A DNA stretch of 64,000 nucleotides from Anaerolineae bacterium (GCA_019637635.1 JAHBVI010000007.1:1-64000), one strand, 5' to 3'. Counted from the first letter of the stretch, positions 33,821-43,434 are shown. Notes: generated by a model not told the origin, from the sequence alone. Program-made: numbers and translations.

Positions 33821-35755
33821 TTAAGCTGGCGACGGCGAAGGGTCCAGCTTGGGCGTGGCGCGGCCGGCGGCGTTTTGGGTTTCAGGGGTTGACGGCCGTG
33901 CTGCCTGCGTTTCACCAACCGGCAACTCCCGCCCCTCCACAATCGCCACAAACTCATCGGCGTCTAGCGTCTCCACTTCCAGCAGCACCACGGCTACCCG
34001 ATCCAACGCGGCCCGATTCTCCGTCAGAATTTGCCGCGCCCGTTCATATTCGGTGTCAATCAACTGGCGTACCTCAGCGTCAATCTTTTCGGCAATGGCG
34101 TCGGAATAATCCCGCTGTTCGCTAATTTCCCGCCCTAAAAACACCATCTCTTGCTTTTGTCCATACACCCGCGGCCCCAGCTCTTCGCTCATGCCATACT
34201 GCGTCACCATTGTTTGGGCGATCTTGGTCACTTGTTGCAAATCATTGCTGGCCCCGGCCGTAATTTCACCGAATACCAGTTCTTCAGCCACCCGGCCCCC
34301 CAAAGCCCCGGTGATGCGCGCTTTCAACTGCGATTTGGTGGGCAGCAGGTTGTCATCTTCCATGTACCAGGTCAGCCCCAGCCCCATGCCCCGCGGCACA
34401 ATCGTCACTTTGCGCAGCGGCATCCCGTCCGGCAGGAAGTGGCTCACCAGGGCGTGGCCGGCTTCGTGGTAGGCGATGACCTCTTTCTCTTCCGGTGTAA
34501 TCACCCGGCTTTTGCGCTCCGGGCCAAGCTGGACGCGCTCAATGGCATCGTGGAATTCGGGCATACCGATGCTTTTTTTGTTGCGGCGTGCCGCCAGCAG
34601 CGCCGCCTCGTTGACCGTGTTTTCAATATCCGCGCCCACAAAACCGGGCGTCGCCTTGGCCAACGTGCTGATGCTGACATTGGAGGAGACCGGTTTGCCG
34701 CGCAGGTGGACTTTGAAAATCGCTTCCCGGCCGCGAATGTCGGGCCGGTCAATGACCACACGCCGGTCAAAACGGCCGGGGCGCATTAGCGCCGGGTCGA
34801 GAATATCGGGCCGGTTGGTAGCCGCCAGGATGATGACGTGGGTATCGGTATCAAAACCGTCCATTTCCACCAAAATCTGGTTCAAGGTCTGCTCCCGTTC
34901 ATCGTGTGAACCGCCCAAACCGGCGCCGCGATGCCGCCCCACGGCGTCAATTTCGTCTACGAAGATGATACATGGGCTGTGCCGTTTGGCCTGCTCGAAC
35001 AGGTCACGCACCCGGCTGGCGCCCACGCCCACAAACATTTCCACGAACTCCGAACCGGCGATGGAAAAGAAGGGTACACCTGCTTCGCCGGAGACGGCCT
35101 TGGCCATGAGTGTCTTGCCGGTGCCGGGGCTGCCCACCAGCAGCACCCCTTTGGGAATACGCGCCCCAAAACTGACGAATTTTTCCGGCTCCTTGAGGAA
35201 TTCCACCACTTCTTGCAGCTCTTCTTTGGCTTCGTCGCAGCCGGCTACGTCGCTAAAGGTGACGGTGGGGTGGTCGCCGGTGAACATGCGGGCGCGGCTT
35301 TTGCCGAAGGACATGGCCTGGTTGTTGCTGCCCTGCGCCTGGCGCATGATGATGTAGATGAAGACGATCATGATGATGGCGGGCAAGAAGAGGCCGGCGG
35401 CAGTGAGCAAAACCGTCCACTGGCTGGGGGTCTGGTAGGTGATGGTGGGCCGGTTATCGGCGTAATCTTCGTGGGTGATGCCGTAGGCAGCCAGCATATC
35501 TTCCAGGGATGTGACGCTGCTGATGCTGGCCTGGGTTTCGGGTTGGTTGGGGTCGGCGTAGGTGATGGTGATGCTACGGCCGTTGCCTGCCACCACAATC
35601 TCCTCAATTTCATTGGCCTTTATTTGCTGCGCCAACTGGCTGATGGATATTTCCGCTTTTTGGGTGGAGGTGGAGGTATAGCTCCACAGCAGTACCATCA
35701 TGGCTACCCCCACCAAAAGATAGACAAACCAGCGGCTGACATTTGCTGAATTCAT
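33821..35755 (-). CDS. ftsH: ATP-dependent zinc metalloprotease FtsH
   Basis: A 644-residue membrane AAA protease that degrades misfolded and regulatory membrane proteins. Seen: a first membrane helix at residues 8-25, a periplasmic domain, a second helix at ~115-137, then the AAA domain with Walker A GSPGTGKT, Walker [12 protein letters not shown], the second region of homology ([20 protein letters not shown]), and the zinc motif HEAGH with the distal Asp-containing helix. The FVG pore motif is present ([16 protein letters not shown]). The Pro/Ala-rich tail is short. CGGAGAA supports the start. Length is normal. Confidence 0.97.
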   Translation of the reverse strand: MNSANVSRWFVYLLVGVAMMVLLWSYTSTSTQKAEISISQLAQQIKANEIEEIVVAGNGRSITITYADPNQPETQASISSVTSLEDMLAAYGITHEDYADNRPTITYQTPSQWTVLLTAAGLFLPAIIMIVFIYIIMRQAQGSNNQAMSFGKSRARMFTGDHPTVTFSDVAGCDEAKEELQEVVEFLKEPEKFVSFGARIPKGVLLVGSPGTGKTLMAKAVSGEAGVPFFSIAGSEFVEMFVGVGASRVRDLFEQAKRHSPCIIFVDEIDAVGRHRGAGLGGSHDEREQTLNQILVEMDGFDTDTHVIILAATNRPDILDPALMRPGRFDRRVVIDRPDIRGREAIFKVHLRGKPVSSNVSISTLAKATPGFVGADIENTVNEAALLAARRNKKSIGMPEFHDAIERVQLGPERKSRVITPEEKEVIAYHEAGHALVSHFLPDGMPLRKVTIVPRGMGLGLTWYMEDDNLLPTKSQLKARITGALGGRVAEELVFGEITAGASNDLQQVTKIAQTMVTQYGMSEELGPRVYGQKQEMVFLGREISEQRDYSDAIAEKIDAEVRQLIDTEYERARQILTENRAALDRVAVVLLEVETLDADEFVAIVEGRELPVGETQAARPSTPETQNAAGRATPKLDPSPSPA

Positions 35756-35770
35756 TATGTATTCTCCGTA

Positions 35771-35865
35771 GAGATTGATTGGAGACTGGAGATTGGAGAT
35801 TGGAGATTAGGTGATTGAGAGATGGGGAGATTGGGGTGATGTCAATCTCTTAATCTCTGATTCTC
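35771..35865. repeat. GATTGGA word-repeat module upstream of FtsH
   Basis: Five or so GATTGGA/GAGATTG words, then CAATCTCTTAATCTCTGATT words. It lies in the 362-base gap 35756-36117, which has no gene. Confidence 0.78.
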
Positions 35866-35994
35866 AAAACGGCAGGTATTGTTCAGAAGATATTCTCCAA
35901 TCTCCAGCCCTTTCCTTAAACCCTTTCCTTAAAAGTTGTTTACTGTCTATCAGGAGTATAGCAGAAAGAGAGGGGCGCGTCATAACTGGCAATT

Positions 35995-36083
35995 GTCATT
36001 CCGAGGTCTTCCGAGGAATCCTGTTCATCTGGAATAATCGAGGTGTAGGGATTCCTCGCTCCGAAGACTTCGCTCGGAATGAC
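35995..36083. repeat. Dispersed inverted repeat, CATTCCGAGG family
   Basis: GTCATTCCGAGG...GAGGAATCCT (35995-36022) pairs imperfectly with the reverse complement at 36047-36083 (AGGGATTCCTCG...CGGAATGAC). The right arm carries two short insertions relative to the left. Known: elements with the core CATTCCGAGCGAAG are widespread dispersed hairpins in environmental bacterial genomes. The remainder of the gap shows nothing else. Confidence 0.8.
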
Positions 36084-36117
36084 AGTGGCAGGTAAAAAGT
36101 TTAGAAAACTTGTTAAT

Positions 36118-37056
36118 CTACCGTTTGTCCAAAATGTTGTCTACTTCGGCCAGTTCTACGGCCGTCAGCGCCCACTCCCCCGCCTTTGCATTTACCCGCA
36201 ACTGTTCCAGCTTCGTCAGCCCGGAGATGACGGAACAGACCTGGGGTTGGGCCAGCAGCCAGGCGTGGGCCAGTTCACCCATCGTATGGCCCCGTTCCTC
36301 GGCCCAGGCGGTCAGTTTTTCCACGATGGTGTAGTTGGTTTCGGTCATGTACCGCTGCACATATTCGCTGCTCTCGCCGCGTGAACCGGCGGGCGCACCG
36401 GCGCCGCGCCGGTATTTGCCGGTGAGGAAGCCACCCGCCAGCGGAAAGTAGGGAATGAACCCCACATTGTGCGCCCGGCAGTAAGGCAGCACTTCTTTTT
36501 CCACGTCCCGTTCCAGCAGGTGATAATGGGATTGGATGGTGACAAACGCCGACCAGCCGCGCAGGTCGGCCAGCAGGTTGGCCTCAGCCAGTTGCCAGGC
36601 AGCGTAAGCAGACGCACCCACGTAGCGCACCTTGCCGCTGCGGATCAGGTCATCCAGCGCCCGCATCGTTTCGGCAATGGGCGTCATGTTGTCCCAACGG
36701 TGCATCTGGTACAGGTCTATGTGGTCGGTTTGCAGGCGGCGCAGGCTGGCCTCGACGCCGTGCATGATGTGGTAGCGGGACGCACCATAATCGTTGGGGC
36801 CGCTGCCGGTTTCCATGTAGACCTTGGTCGCCAGCACAAAGCGGTCGCGGCGACCTTTGAGGGCGTGGCCGAGCGTTTCTTCAGAACGCCCACCTGCATA
36901 CACATCGGCCGTATCAATAAAGTTGATGCCTAACTCCTGCGCCAGCGACAAAACGGATTGCACCGTTTCCTGGTTTACCACGTTCCCAAACCGGTTGGTG
37001 CCCATGCCAATCACCGACACACGCACCCCGGAATTGCCTAGTTGACGATATTCCAT
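36118..37056 (-). CDS. Aldo/keto reductase family protein
   Basis: A 312-residue (beta/alpha)8 NADPH oxidoreductase. Seen: the start MEYRQLGNSGVRVSVIGMGT, the catalytic Asp/Tyr pair in INFIDTADVYAGGRSEE, the Lys in VLATKVY, the His in LYQMHRWD, and the C-terminal NADPH-binding region SGLTKLEQLRVNAKA. It resembles the voltage-gated K+ channel beta-subunit/YghZ-like branch acting on small aldehydes. GGAG lies 7 bases before the ATG. It is immediately downstream of selB on the same strand, with a repeat between. Confidence 0.92.
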   Translation of the reverse strand: MEYRQLGNSGVRVSVIGMGTNRFGNVVNQETVQSVLSLAQELGINFIDTADVYAGGRSEETLGHALKGRRDRFVLATKVYMETGSGPNDYGASRYHIMHGVEASLRRLQTDHIDLYQMHRWDNMTPIAETMRALDDLIRSGKVRYVGASAYAAWQLAEANLLADLRGWSAFVTIQSHYHLLERDVEKEVLPYCRAHNVGFIPYFPLAGGFLTGKYRRGAGAPAGSRGESSEYVQRYMTETNYTIVEKLTAWAEERGHTMGELAHAWLLAQPQVCSVISGLTKLEQLRVNAKAGEWALTAVELAEVDNILDKR

Positions 37057-37065
37057 TCTTACTCC

Positions 37066-37141
37066 GTTTTTCGTAATCCGTAATCCGTTATCCGTAATCC
37101 GTTATCCGTTATCCGTTTACGGGTCACGGTTTACGGGTCAC
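37066..37141. repeat. CCGTAATCCGTTAT word-repeat module overlapping the selB stop
   Basis: GTAATCCGTAATCCGTTATC words followed by ACGGGTCACGGTTTACGG words fill the gap. The TGA of selB (37138-37140) lies inside the last word. Confidence 0.8.
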
Positions 37142-39015
37142 GCTAAGACCCGCTCGTCGCCCACGCGGCGGGTCATTTTCCGTTCATCCAGATGTTCCAG
37201 CAGGGCGATGGCGTATTTGCGGCTGGTCTGGAATTCATCGCGCACCTGGGCGGCGTTGATACGGCCGTGCGCCGCCAAAAACGCCTGCAACTGCTCGATG
37301 ATGCTTTCATACTGCCCGGCCGTGTAAACCACATCGTGGCTGATGGGGCGCAACTGCCCCAACTCCACCAGGGCAAAATAAACGTCTTCACCAACGGCCG
37401 TCTGGCACTCCTTCACGCTGGGGGTATTGATGCCCGCCTGGGCCATCTGCGCCAACAGCCGGTCAATGGCCTGTTGCTGCGCCGGGCTGAAGCGGATGGC
37501 GTGGTCGGGCCGGCGCAGCAGCGCCCCCGCTTCGGCCACCAGCCCATCGCTGGTGGCATGAGCGAGAAAGGGATTGAAAACGGCCGTTTTCAATTTCAAC
37601 CGGCTGCGCGCTTCCTCACGCGGCAGCCCCAGCCGCAGCGGGTATTGCCGGTGATATTCAGCCAGCAGCCCGGCCAGATGATCCGCCCATCGCTGGTAGG
37701 CGGCATGGGAGATGAGCTGCGCGTCCAGGCGGATGATCTGGCCGTTTTCCAGGAGGGTGTGCAAGGTGTGTACGGCCGTGTCCTCATCCAACCCCGCCGC
37801 CGCCAACAAATGGTTTTTGGCTATCGGCTCCAGCCGTTGCAGCGTTTGCAGCAGCTTTTCCTCTGGCGTACCTTGTGCCAGCGTTTGCAGCCGGACCAGC
37901 GTGTCCGGGCGGAAACGGCGGTGGCGGCGGCCCGGATGCGGATCAAGCACCCGCCCGCCGCCGAGGGTGGCGCCGGGCGACGGCCGTCGCAAAATAAACC
38001 GGTCGCCGCGGCGCACCGCCACCGGTGCGGTGCAGGCCAGTTGCAGCCAGCCCGTCTGCCCCGGCTCAATTTGCTCTGCGCCCAAGACCCGCGCCCGCGC
38101 CACTACTTCGCTGGCGTTGACAAACAGCTTCACTTCCATGTTGTGCGTCAGCGGCGCGGCGGCGTCCGGCAGGTGGCGGTAGGCGGCGTCCAGCAGGATG
38201 GTGGGGCGCAGTTCACCGGGCCGGGCAACCACGTCGCCTCGCTTCAATGCTTCCCGGTCAATGCCCGTCAGGTTGATAGCTACCCGGCTGCCGGGTTGGG
38301 CCACGTCTAGTTTGGTCTTGTGTGTTTGCAGGCCGCGAATGCGCCCCTTGTAGCCGCCGGGCTGGATTTCCACGGCGTCACCTACCTGGAAACGGCCGTC
38401 CAGCAGCGTACCCGTCACCACTGTGCCAAAACCGGCGAGGGTGAAGATGCGGTCAATGGGCAGGCGGGCACGGCCGTTGTCCGGGCGGGGGGGCAGGGAG
38501 AGCAGGTGTTGGTGGACGGCCGTTTTCAAAGCCGCAATCCCCTCGCCCGTTTTGGCCGACACGGGCAGGATGGGCGCATCGGCCAGGGCTGTGCCCGCCA
38601 AAACCTCATGCACGTCCAGCGTCACCATATCCAGCCAGTCGGGGTCATCGGCCACCAGGTCAACCTTGGTTAGCGCCACCAGGCCATCGCGCACTTCCAG
38701 CAAATCCAGGATGGCCAGGTGTTCCCTGGTCTGGGGCATCACCCCCTCGTCGGCGGCAATGACCAGCAGCGCCAGGTCAATGCCGCCCACGCCCGCCAAC
38801 ATGTTTTCGATAAAGTCGCGGTGGCCGGGCACGTCAATCACGCCCACCTCTTCCTGGTGGTCGGCGTCGCCCAGCGTCAGCCAGGCAAAACCGAGGTCAA
38901 TGGTCATTTCGCGGGCTTTTTCTTCGGCCAGACGGTCGGGGTCTATGCCGGTGAGGGCTTCTACCAGGGTGGATTTGCCATGATCCACGTGGCCGGCGGT
39001 GCCGATGACATACAT
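37138..39015 (-). CDS. selB: Selenocysteine-specific elongation factor SelB
   Basis: A 625-residue translational GTPase that delivers Sec-tRNA to UGA codons marked by a SECIS element. Seen: GTP-binding G1 AGHVDHGKST, the G3 IDVPGHRDF, the G4 TKVD (ALTKVDLV), then EF-Tu-like domains 2 and 3. A ~250-residue C-terminal part holds winged-helix modules (from ~375), ending in a typical final WH (INAAQVRDEFQTSRKYAIALLEHLD). This tail, which binds the SECIS RNA, separates SelB from EF-Tu. No selA, selD or tRNA-Sec is in the window, and no gene here shows an in-frame UGA. Confidence 0.96.
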   Translation of the reverse strand: MYVIGTAGHVDHGKSTLVEALTGIDPDRLAEEKAREMTIDLGFAWLTLGDADHQEEVGVIDVPGHRDFIENMLAGVGGIDLALLVIAADEGVMPQTREHLAILDLLEVRDGLVALTKVDLVADDPDWLDMVTLDVHEVLAGTALADAPILPVSAKTGEGIAALKTAVHQHLLSLPPRPDNGRARLPIDRIFTLAGFGTVVTGTLLDGRFQVGDAVEIQPGGYKGRIRGLQTHKTKLDVAQPGSRVAINLTGIDREALKRGDVVARPGELRPTILLDAAYRHLPDAAAPLTHNMEVKLFVNASEVVARARVLGAEQIEPGQTGWLQLACTAPVAVRRGDRFILRRPSPGATLGGGRVLDPHPGRRHRRFRPDTLVRLQTLAQGTPEEKLLQTLQRLEPIAKNHLLAAAGLDEDTAVHTLHTLLENGQIIRLDAQLISHAAYQRWADHLAGLLAEYHRQYPLRLGLPREEARSRLKLKTAVFNPFLAHATSDGLVAEAGALLRRPDHAIRFSPAQQQAIDRLLAQMAQAGINTPSVKECQTAVGEDVYFALVELGQLRPISHDVVYTAGQYESIIEQLQAFLAAHGRINAAQVRDEFQTSRKYAIALLEHLDERKMTRRVGDERVLA

Positions 39016-39021
39016 GGAGAA

Positions 39022-39090
39022 GTATGAATTATGAATTATGAATTATGAAAGAAAGCCCCCTTCATAATTCCTAATTCATAATTCCTAATT
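39022..39090. repeat. GAATTAT/AATTCATA word-repeat module
   Basis: GAATTATGAATTATGAATTA on the left is mirrored by TTCATAATTCCTAATTCATA on the right around GAAAGAAAGCCCCC. The right half runs into the 3' end of the coiled-coil gene and contains its stop (39085-39087). Confidence 0.85.
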
Positions 39091-40338
39091 GTCTTCCTGA
39101 ATGGGCACCAGGGCAGGTTGGCGGCGGCGGTTGGGGTTTTGTTCGATGGCTTTTTCCACCTCTTCCAGCCAGATGCGCGGCCACTGTTTGAGGGCGTCGG
39201 CCTGGGCATTTTGCACGCGCCAGAGCAGCTCTTTTTCTTCTTTGAGTTTGCCCAGGGCTTCTTCCAGCAGAGTGATTTGTTCGCGCATTTCGCGTTCGTG
39301 GCGGTTGACGGTGGCCCAGCGTTGTTCACGGTCTACGTCTTCGTTTTTCCAGCGTTTGTCGTTTTCCAGGCGGAATTCGTCCCAACGGGCCAACATGCGG
39401 CCCGTTTCCACGCGCAGGAGTTCGGCCGATTCACGCTGCTGTTTTTCAATTTGTTCCTGCCACTGGCTGAGGGTGTCTACGGCCATTTTGGCTTCTTTGT
39501 ATTGGTCGGAGAAGCGAATCCACTCTTTGTTGAACCGTTCCAGGTTGTTGGCCTGCTCTTCCATGGCCCGCCGCCAGCCTTCCAGCTTTTGGTTGCGTTC
39601 GTATTCGCCCAGTTGAATTTGTTCCATCCAGTTTTTGGTGCTTTGCTGGATGACTTCTTGCCGTTCGGTGATGGCGGGCAGGCTGTTTTCCAGGCGGAGC
39701 AGGGCGCTGTTGAGGGTGTCGAGACGGCCGTACACCCCCTCCCACCGTTTATTCATTTCCACAATGCTCGTTTGCAGGTCGGCGATGTTGCGGGCGTTGT
39801 GTTTTTCTTTCTCGCCCAGGAAGGTAAAGTTGCTGTCGCCCTGTTCCACGCGGCTGCGCAGGTCGCTGATTTCCGTCTTTTGCTGGCCGATCAGGTTGGC
39901 CAGGCGGCTTTCTTCGGCCATGCGCATATCCATGTCGGTCTGCAATTTGCGGATGGGTTCCAGGCTTTTGCGGATTTCGCCCAATTCGCGGATGCTGCCT
40001 TCTTGTTCCACGCGGCGCAGCCGGTCCATTTCGGCCTGGGACTGGATGCGCCGCCGGTCATACTGCTCAATCATCTGCACAATTTCGTCTTTGAATTGGG
40101 AAAGCTGCAAATCTACCTGGGGGATGCGGGAAATCTGGGTGGTCATGGCAGCGGTTTGCCGTTCCAATTCCTGGATGCGTTGTTCGCGGCTGTCCAGTTC
40201 CCGGTCTTTTAGCTCCACTTTTTGTTCCAATTCACTGAGGCGGCGGAGCAATTTGCGCCGCTCTTCGTCCAACCATTCCAGCCGATTTTGCAAATCGCTG
40301 ATGGTTTGTTGTTGTAAGGGGGTATTGTTCCCTGCCAT
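39085..40338 (-). CDS. Long coiled-coil protein of unknown function
   Basis: A 417-residue protein, hydrophilic throughout, with no membrane segment or signal peptide. Seen: almost continuous heptad character, with two main stretches (~10-130, rich in LEWLDEERRKLLRRLSELE-type repeats, and ~250-385, EREMREQITLLEEALGKLKEEKE), plus a central ~130-250 part. It resembles SMC/hinge-less coiled-coil or chemoreceptor-like rods. I recognise no family. GGGAG precedes the ATG. It is upstream of selB on the same strand; there is no obvious functional link. Confidence 0.75.
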   Translation of the reverse strand: MAGNNTPLQQQTISDLQNRLEWLDEERRKLLRRLSELEQKVELKDRELDSREQRIQELERQTAAMTTQISRIPQVDLQLSQFKDEIVQMIEQYDRRRIQSQAEMDRLRRVEQEGSIRELGEIRKSLEPIRKLQTDMDMRMAEESRLANLIGQQKTEISDLRSRVEQGDSNFTFLGEKEKHNARNIADLQTSIVEMNKRWEGVYGRLDTLNSALLRLENSLPAITERQEVIQQSTKNWMEQIQLGEYERNQKLEGWRRAMEEQANNLERFNKEWIRFSDQYKEAKMAVDTLSQWQEQIEKQQRESAELLRVETGRMLARWDEFRLENDKRWKNEDVDREQRWATVNRHEREMREQITLLEEALGKLKEEKELLWRVQNAQADALKQWPRIWLEEVEKAIEQNPNRRRQPALVPIQEDN

Positions 40339-40350
40339 AGCTTTCTCCCT

Positions 40351-40390
40351 ACGGATTACCGATTACGGATGACGGATTACCGATTACCAA
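40351..40390. repeat. GGATTACCGATTAC word-repeat module
   Basis: ACGGATTACCGATTACGGAT and GACGGATTACCGATTACC words lie in the divergent 150-base gap before the MmeI-like gene. The rest of the gap is unremarkable. Confidence 0.7.
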
Positions 40391-40475
40391 TTCCCGCAAC
40401 GGCCGTGCCGCGCATTATAGCCCGCCCCCCCACCATCTGCCACCTGCCCTGATTGGAGAACACACGGCCGTGCTG

Positions 40476-40481
40476 TAAAAT
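40476..40481 (+). promoter_or_regulatory. Possible -10 immediately before the MmeI-like gene (leaderless start?)
   Basis: TAAAAT, preceded by TG, ends only 7 bases before the ATG at 40489. If used, the transcript would begin at or next to the start codon, so translation would be leaderless. Confidence 0.4.
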
Positions 40482-40488
40482 ACCCCCC

Positions 40489-43434
40489 ATGACGCCTGAA
40501 ACATTCGTCGCCAAGTGGAGCAAAATTCAGCAAAAAGAAACGGCCGTGGCCCAATCCCACTTCAACGATGTCTGCCAGTTGGTGGGGCATCTGCCGCCGC
40601 TGGCCTATGACCCGGCGGGCCAACACTTCGCCTTTGAGACGCAAACGGTGAAACCGGGCGGCCAGAAAGGGTTTGCCGACGTATTCTTTCGGGATCATTT
40701 CATCTGGGAATACAAAGGGCCGCACAAAGACCTGGGCAAAGCCTACGCCCAACTGCAACTGTACCGCGAAGACCTGCACAACCCGCCGCTGCTGATCACC
40801 AGCGACATCCACACCATCATCATCCACACCAATTTCAACAACTACCCCACCATCCAGCACACCATCACCTTTGATGACCTGCTGCGTGGCGAGGGGCTGG
40901 AAAAACTGCGCTGGGCCTTCTTCCACCCCGACCGTTTTAAGCCGGACAAAACGCAGGCGGAGATTACCAAAGCCAGCGCCGATACCTTTATTGCCGTAGC
41001 CGAGGCCATGAAGCGGCACCAGGCGATGACGGGCGAGGTGTATACGCCGGAGCAGTTGGCCCACTTTCTGGCGCGGCTGCTGTTTTGCCTGTTTGCCGAG
41101 GATTTGGATTTGCTGCCGCACAACGTGTTTAGCCAGATTGTGCGTTCGCAGGGGGTGGAACATGCTGACCTGCAATTTGGGCTGCGTAACCTGTTCCGGG
41201 AGATGCGCGGCGGCGGCGTCTTTGGTTTTTACCGCATCCGCGAGTTTGATGGCACGTTGTTTGATGATGAGTTTGTGCCCACCATTCCGGCGGAACTGGC
41301 GCGTTCGCTGCTGCAAGCGGCGGAGCAGAATTGGGCGCAGGTGGACCCGGCGATTTTTGGCACGCTGTTTGAGCGGGTGATTGACCCGGAGAAGCGGGCG
41401 CAGTTGGGGGCGCATTACACCAGTGTGGCCGACATTATGCTGATTGTGGAGCCGGTGCTGCTGGAGCCGCTGCGCCGCCGCTGGGATGAGGTGCGGCGGC
41501 AGGTGGATAGGGAATTAAGACAAGTGCCAGGCACGGCCGTTGATGCCTCGTCTGACGCAGTGGTTATGGCCGTGCCTGGCACTTCATCCGCCCACCAACT
41601 ACTGGCCGACTTTGCCGCCGAGATTGCCGCCGTGCGCGTCCTGGACCCGGCCTGTGGTTCCGGCAACTTTCTCTATGTGGCTCTGCGCCAACTGCTGGAT
41701 TTGCAGAAGCAGGTGATCGCCTATGCCGCCCGGCGGGGGCTGCCGGAGATTCCGCTGACGGTTGGGCCGGAGCAGTTGTTGGGCATTGAAATCAACCCCT
41801 ACGCGCACGAACTGGCGCAGATTACGGCCTGGATTGGCTATTTGCAGTGGCGGCATGAGAATGGTTTTCAAGAGTTGCCCATGCCCATTCTATCTCCCCT
41901 GCATAACATCAAACGGATGGATGCAATTCAGGCTGTTGACGAGAACGGCCGTCTCACCGAACCCACCTGGCCCGCCGCCGACATCATCATCAGCAATCCT
42001 CCTTTTTTAGGCGGCAAACGGCTCAAAACAGAATTGGGCAGCGCCTACGTTGAGCAGCTTTTTCAAATCTACGAGGGGCGGGTAGCTCATGAAGCCGATC
42101 TGGTTTGTTATTGGTTTGAAAAAGCCAGGGCAATGATTGAAATGGGGACTGTTTCCCGCGCCGGGCTGCTGGCGACAAACTCCATTCGCGGCGGGCCAAA
42201 TCGCCAGGTGTTAGACCGCATCAAACAATCGGGCGACATTTTTATGGCCTGGAGTGATCGCCCCTGGATATTGGAAGGGGCAGCGGTGCGGGTGTCTATA
42301 GTGGGGTTTGATAACGGCCGTGAAACCCACCGCGTCCTGGATGGTAAACCCACCCCCGCCATCTATGCCAACCTGGCCAATACGCTGGATTTAAGCCAGG
42401 CGCGCCGCCTGGAAGAAAACGGCGGTTTGTCTTTTATGGGCGTCACCCCGGCCGGCCCGTTTGAAATTGACGGGGTAACGGCCCGGCGCTGGCTGGCTGC
42501 AAGCAATAGTAGCGGCCGTTTGAATGGTGATGTAATACGGCCGTACTACAACGGCAATGACCTGAGCAAACGGCCGCGGGATGTATGGATTGTAGATTTT
42601 GGGGTCAGTATGCCATTGGCCGAAGCCAGCCTGTATGAACTCCCCTTCCAATACGTTCAAGAAGCCGTTTACCCTCTACGTCAACAAAACAATCGGGCTG
42701 CTTATCGGGAGAAATGGTGGCTGTTGGCCGAGTCTCGTTCAGGAATGCGTAATACGTTGAAACCGCTCAAGCGATACATGGGCACATCTATGGTGTCTAA
42801 ACATCGCTTCTTTCAATGGTTGACGCCGGACATTTTACCTGCCAATCTAGTCATCGTGATTTCCCGCGAGGATGACTACTTTTTTGGCATGTTACATTCA
42901 TGGGTACACCAACTGTGGGCATTGCGGTTAGGTACGTCGCTGGAAGACCGCCCCCGCTATACACCCACTTCTACCTTTGAAACCTTCCCCTTCCCCTGGC
43001 CGCCCGGCCAGGAACCGGCCGAAAGCGCCGACCCGCGTGTGGCCGAGATTGCTCATTGGGCGCGGGCGCTGCATGGCTGGCGCGAGGCGTGGCTGAACCC
43101 GCCGCCGCCGCCGGGCAATACGATTGACGTGGCCCATGCCAAAATGGTGCAAAACCGCACCCTCACCAATCTATACAACGGTCTGGTCTATTACCGGGAG
43201 ACGAGACCTGACAGGTCTTCAAGACCTGTCAGGTCTGCCGCCCCGTTTGACCGGGCGGAGTTTGGCAAGGTGACGCGCCACTCCGTCAGCCGCGCTGAGA
43301 TTGAAGAGCTGGATGACATCCACACGGCGCTGGATCGGGCGGTGTTGGATGCCTACGGCTGGCCGCCTGACCTGGGCGATGAGGAAATTCTGGAACGGCT
43401 GCTGGCGCTCAATTTGCAGCGGGCCGGGAATTGA
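40489..43434 (+). CDS. Type IIL (MmeI-like) restriction-modification enzyme
   Basis: A 981-residue single-chain enzyme with nuclease and adenine methyltransferase activities. Seen: D64-x9-E74-x-K76 (FADVFF...IWEYKG), the same spacing as the MmeI nuclease site. Motif I D386-P-A-C-G-S-G and catalytic motif IV N503-P-P-F506 follow, then a long target-recognition part and a C-terminal cap. Known: type IIL enzymes restrict and modify without a partner. Odd: two palindromic repeats are inserted in frame (residues ~345-366 and ~906-917). I chose ATG 40489; an in-frame TTG at 40453 is less likely. No ribosome site. Confidence 0.88.
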   Translation: MTPETFVAKWSKIQQKETAVAQSHFNDVCQLVGHLPPLAYDPAGQHFAFETQTVKPGGQKGFADVFFRDHFIWEYKGPHKDLGKAYAQLQLYREDLHNPPLLITSDIHTIIIHTNFNNYPTIQHTITFDDLLRGEGLEKLRWAFFHPDRFKPDKTQAEITKASADTFIAVAEAMKRHQAMTGEVYTPEQLAHFLARLLFCLFAEDLDLLPHNVFSQIVRSQGVEHADLQFGLRNLFREMRGGGVFGFYRIREFDGTLFDDEFVPTIPAELARSLLQAAEQNWAQVDPAIFGTLFERVIDPEKRAQLGAHYTSVADIMLIVEPVLLEPLRRRWDEVRRQVDRELRQVPGTAVDASSDAVVMAVPGTSSAHQLLADFAAEIAAVRVLDPACGSGNFLYVALRQLLDLQKQVIAYAARRGLPEIPLTVGPEQLLGIEINPYAHELAQITAWIGYLQWRHENGFQELPMPILSPLHNIKRMDAIQAVDENGRLTEPTWPAADIIISNPPFLGGKRLKTELGSAYVEQLFQIYEGRVAHEADLVCYWFEKARAMIEMGTVSRAGLLATNSIRGGPNRQVLDRIKQSGDIFMAWSDRPWILEGAAVRVSIVGFDNGRETHRVLDGKPTPAIYANLANTLDLSQARRLEENGGLSFMGVTPAGPFEIDGVTARRWLAASNSSGRLNGDVIRPYYNGNDLSKRPRDVWIVDFGVSMPLAEASLYELPFQYVQEAVYPLRQQNNRAAYREKWWLLAESRSGMRNTLKPLKRYMGTSMVSKHRFFQWLTPDILPANLVIVISREDDYFFGMLHSWVHQLWALRLGTSLEDRPRYTPTSTFETFPFPWPPGQEPAESADPRVAEIAHWARALHGWREAWLNPPPPPGNTIDVAHAKMVQNRTLTNLYNGLVYYRETRPDRSSRPVRSAAPFDRAEFGKVTRHSVSRAEIEELDDIHTALDRAVLDAYGWPPDLGDEEILERLLALNLQRAGN
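41522..41584. repeat. In-frame palindromic element inside the MmeI-like gene (AAGTGCCAGGCACGG family)
   Basis: Perfect 17-base arms at 41522-41538 and 41568-41584 enclose a 29-base loop, within the coding region upstream of motif I. The arms contain the word AGTGCCAGGCAC and half the ACGGCCGT octamer. It adds about 21 residues with low-complexity character and does not break the frame. Confidence 0.88.
43204..43236. repeat. In-frame CCTGACAGGTCT palindrome inside the MmeI-like gene
   Basis: Perfect 16-base arms 43204-43219 and 43221-43236 flank a single C. Each arm is itself a palindrome (AGACCTGACAGGTCT). It translates to a short Arg/Ser-rich stretch near the C-terminus without shifting the frame. 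It is the same family as 24375-24427. Confidence 0.9.

Noticed and set aside
39118..40212. A 364-codon plus-strand frame, Phe/Gly-rich
   Set aside because: It is the antisense shadow of the coiled-coil gene; the coiled-coil frame has a proper start and heptads.
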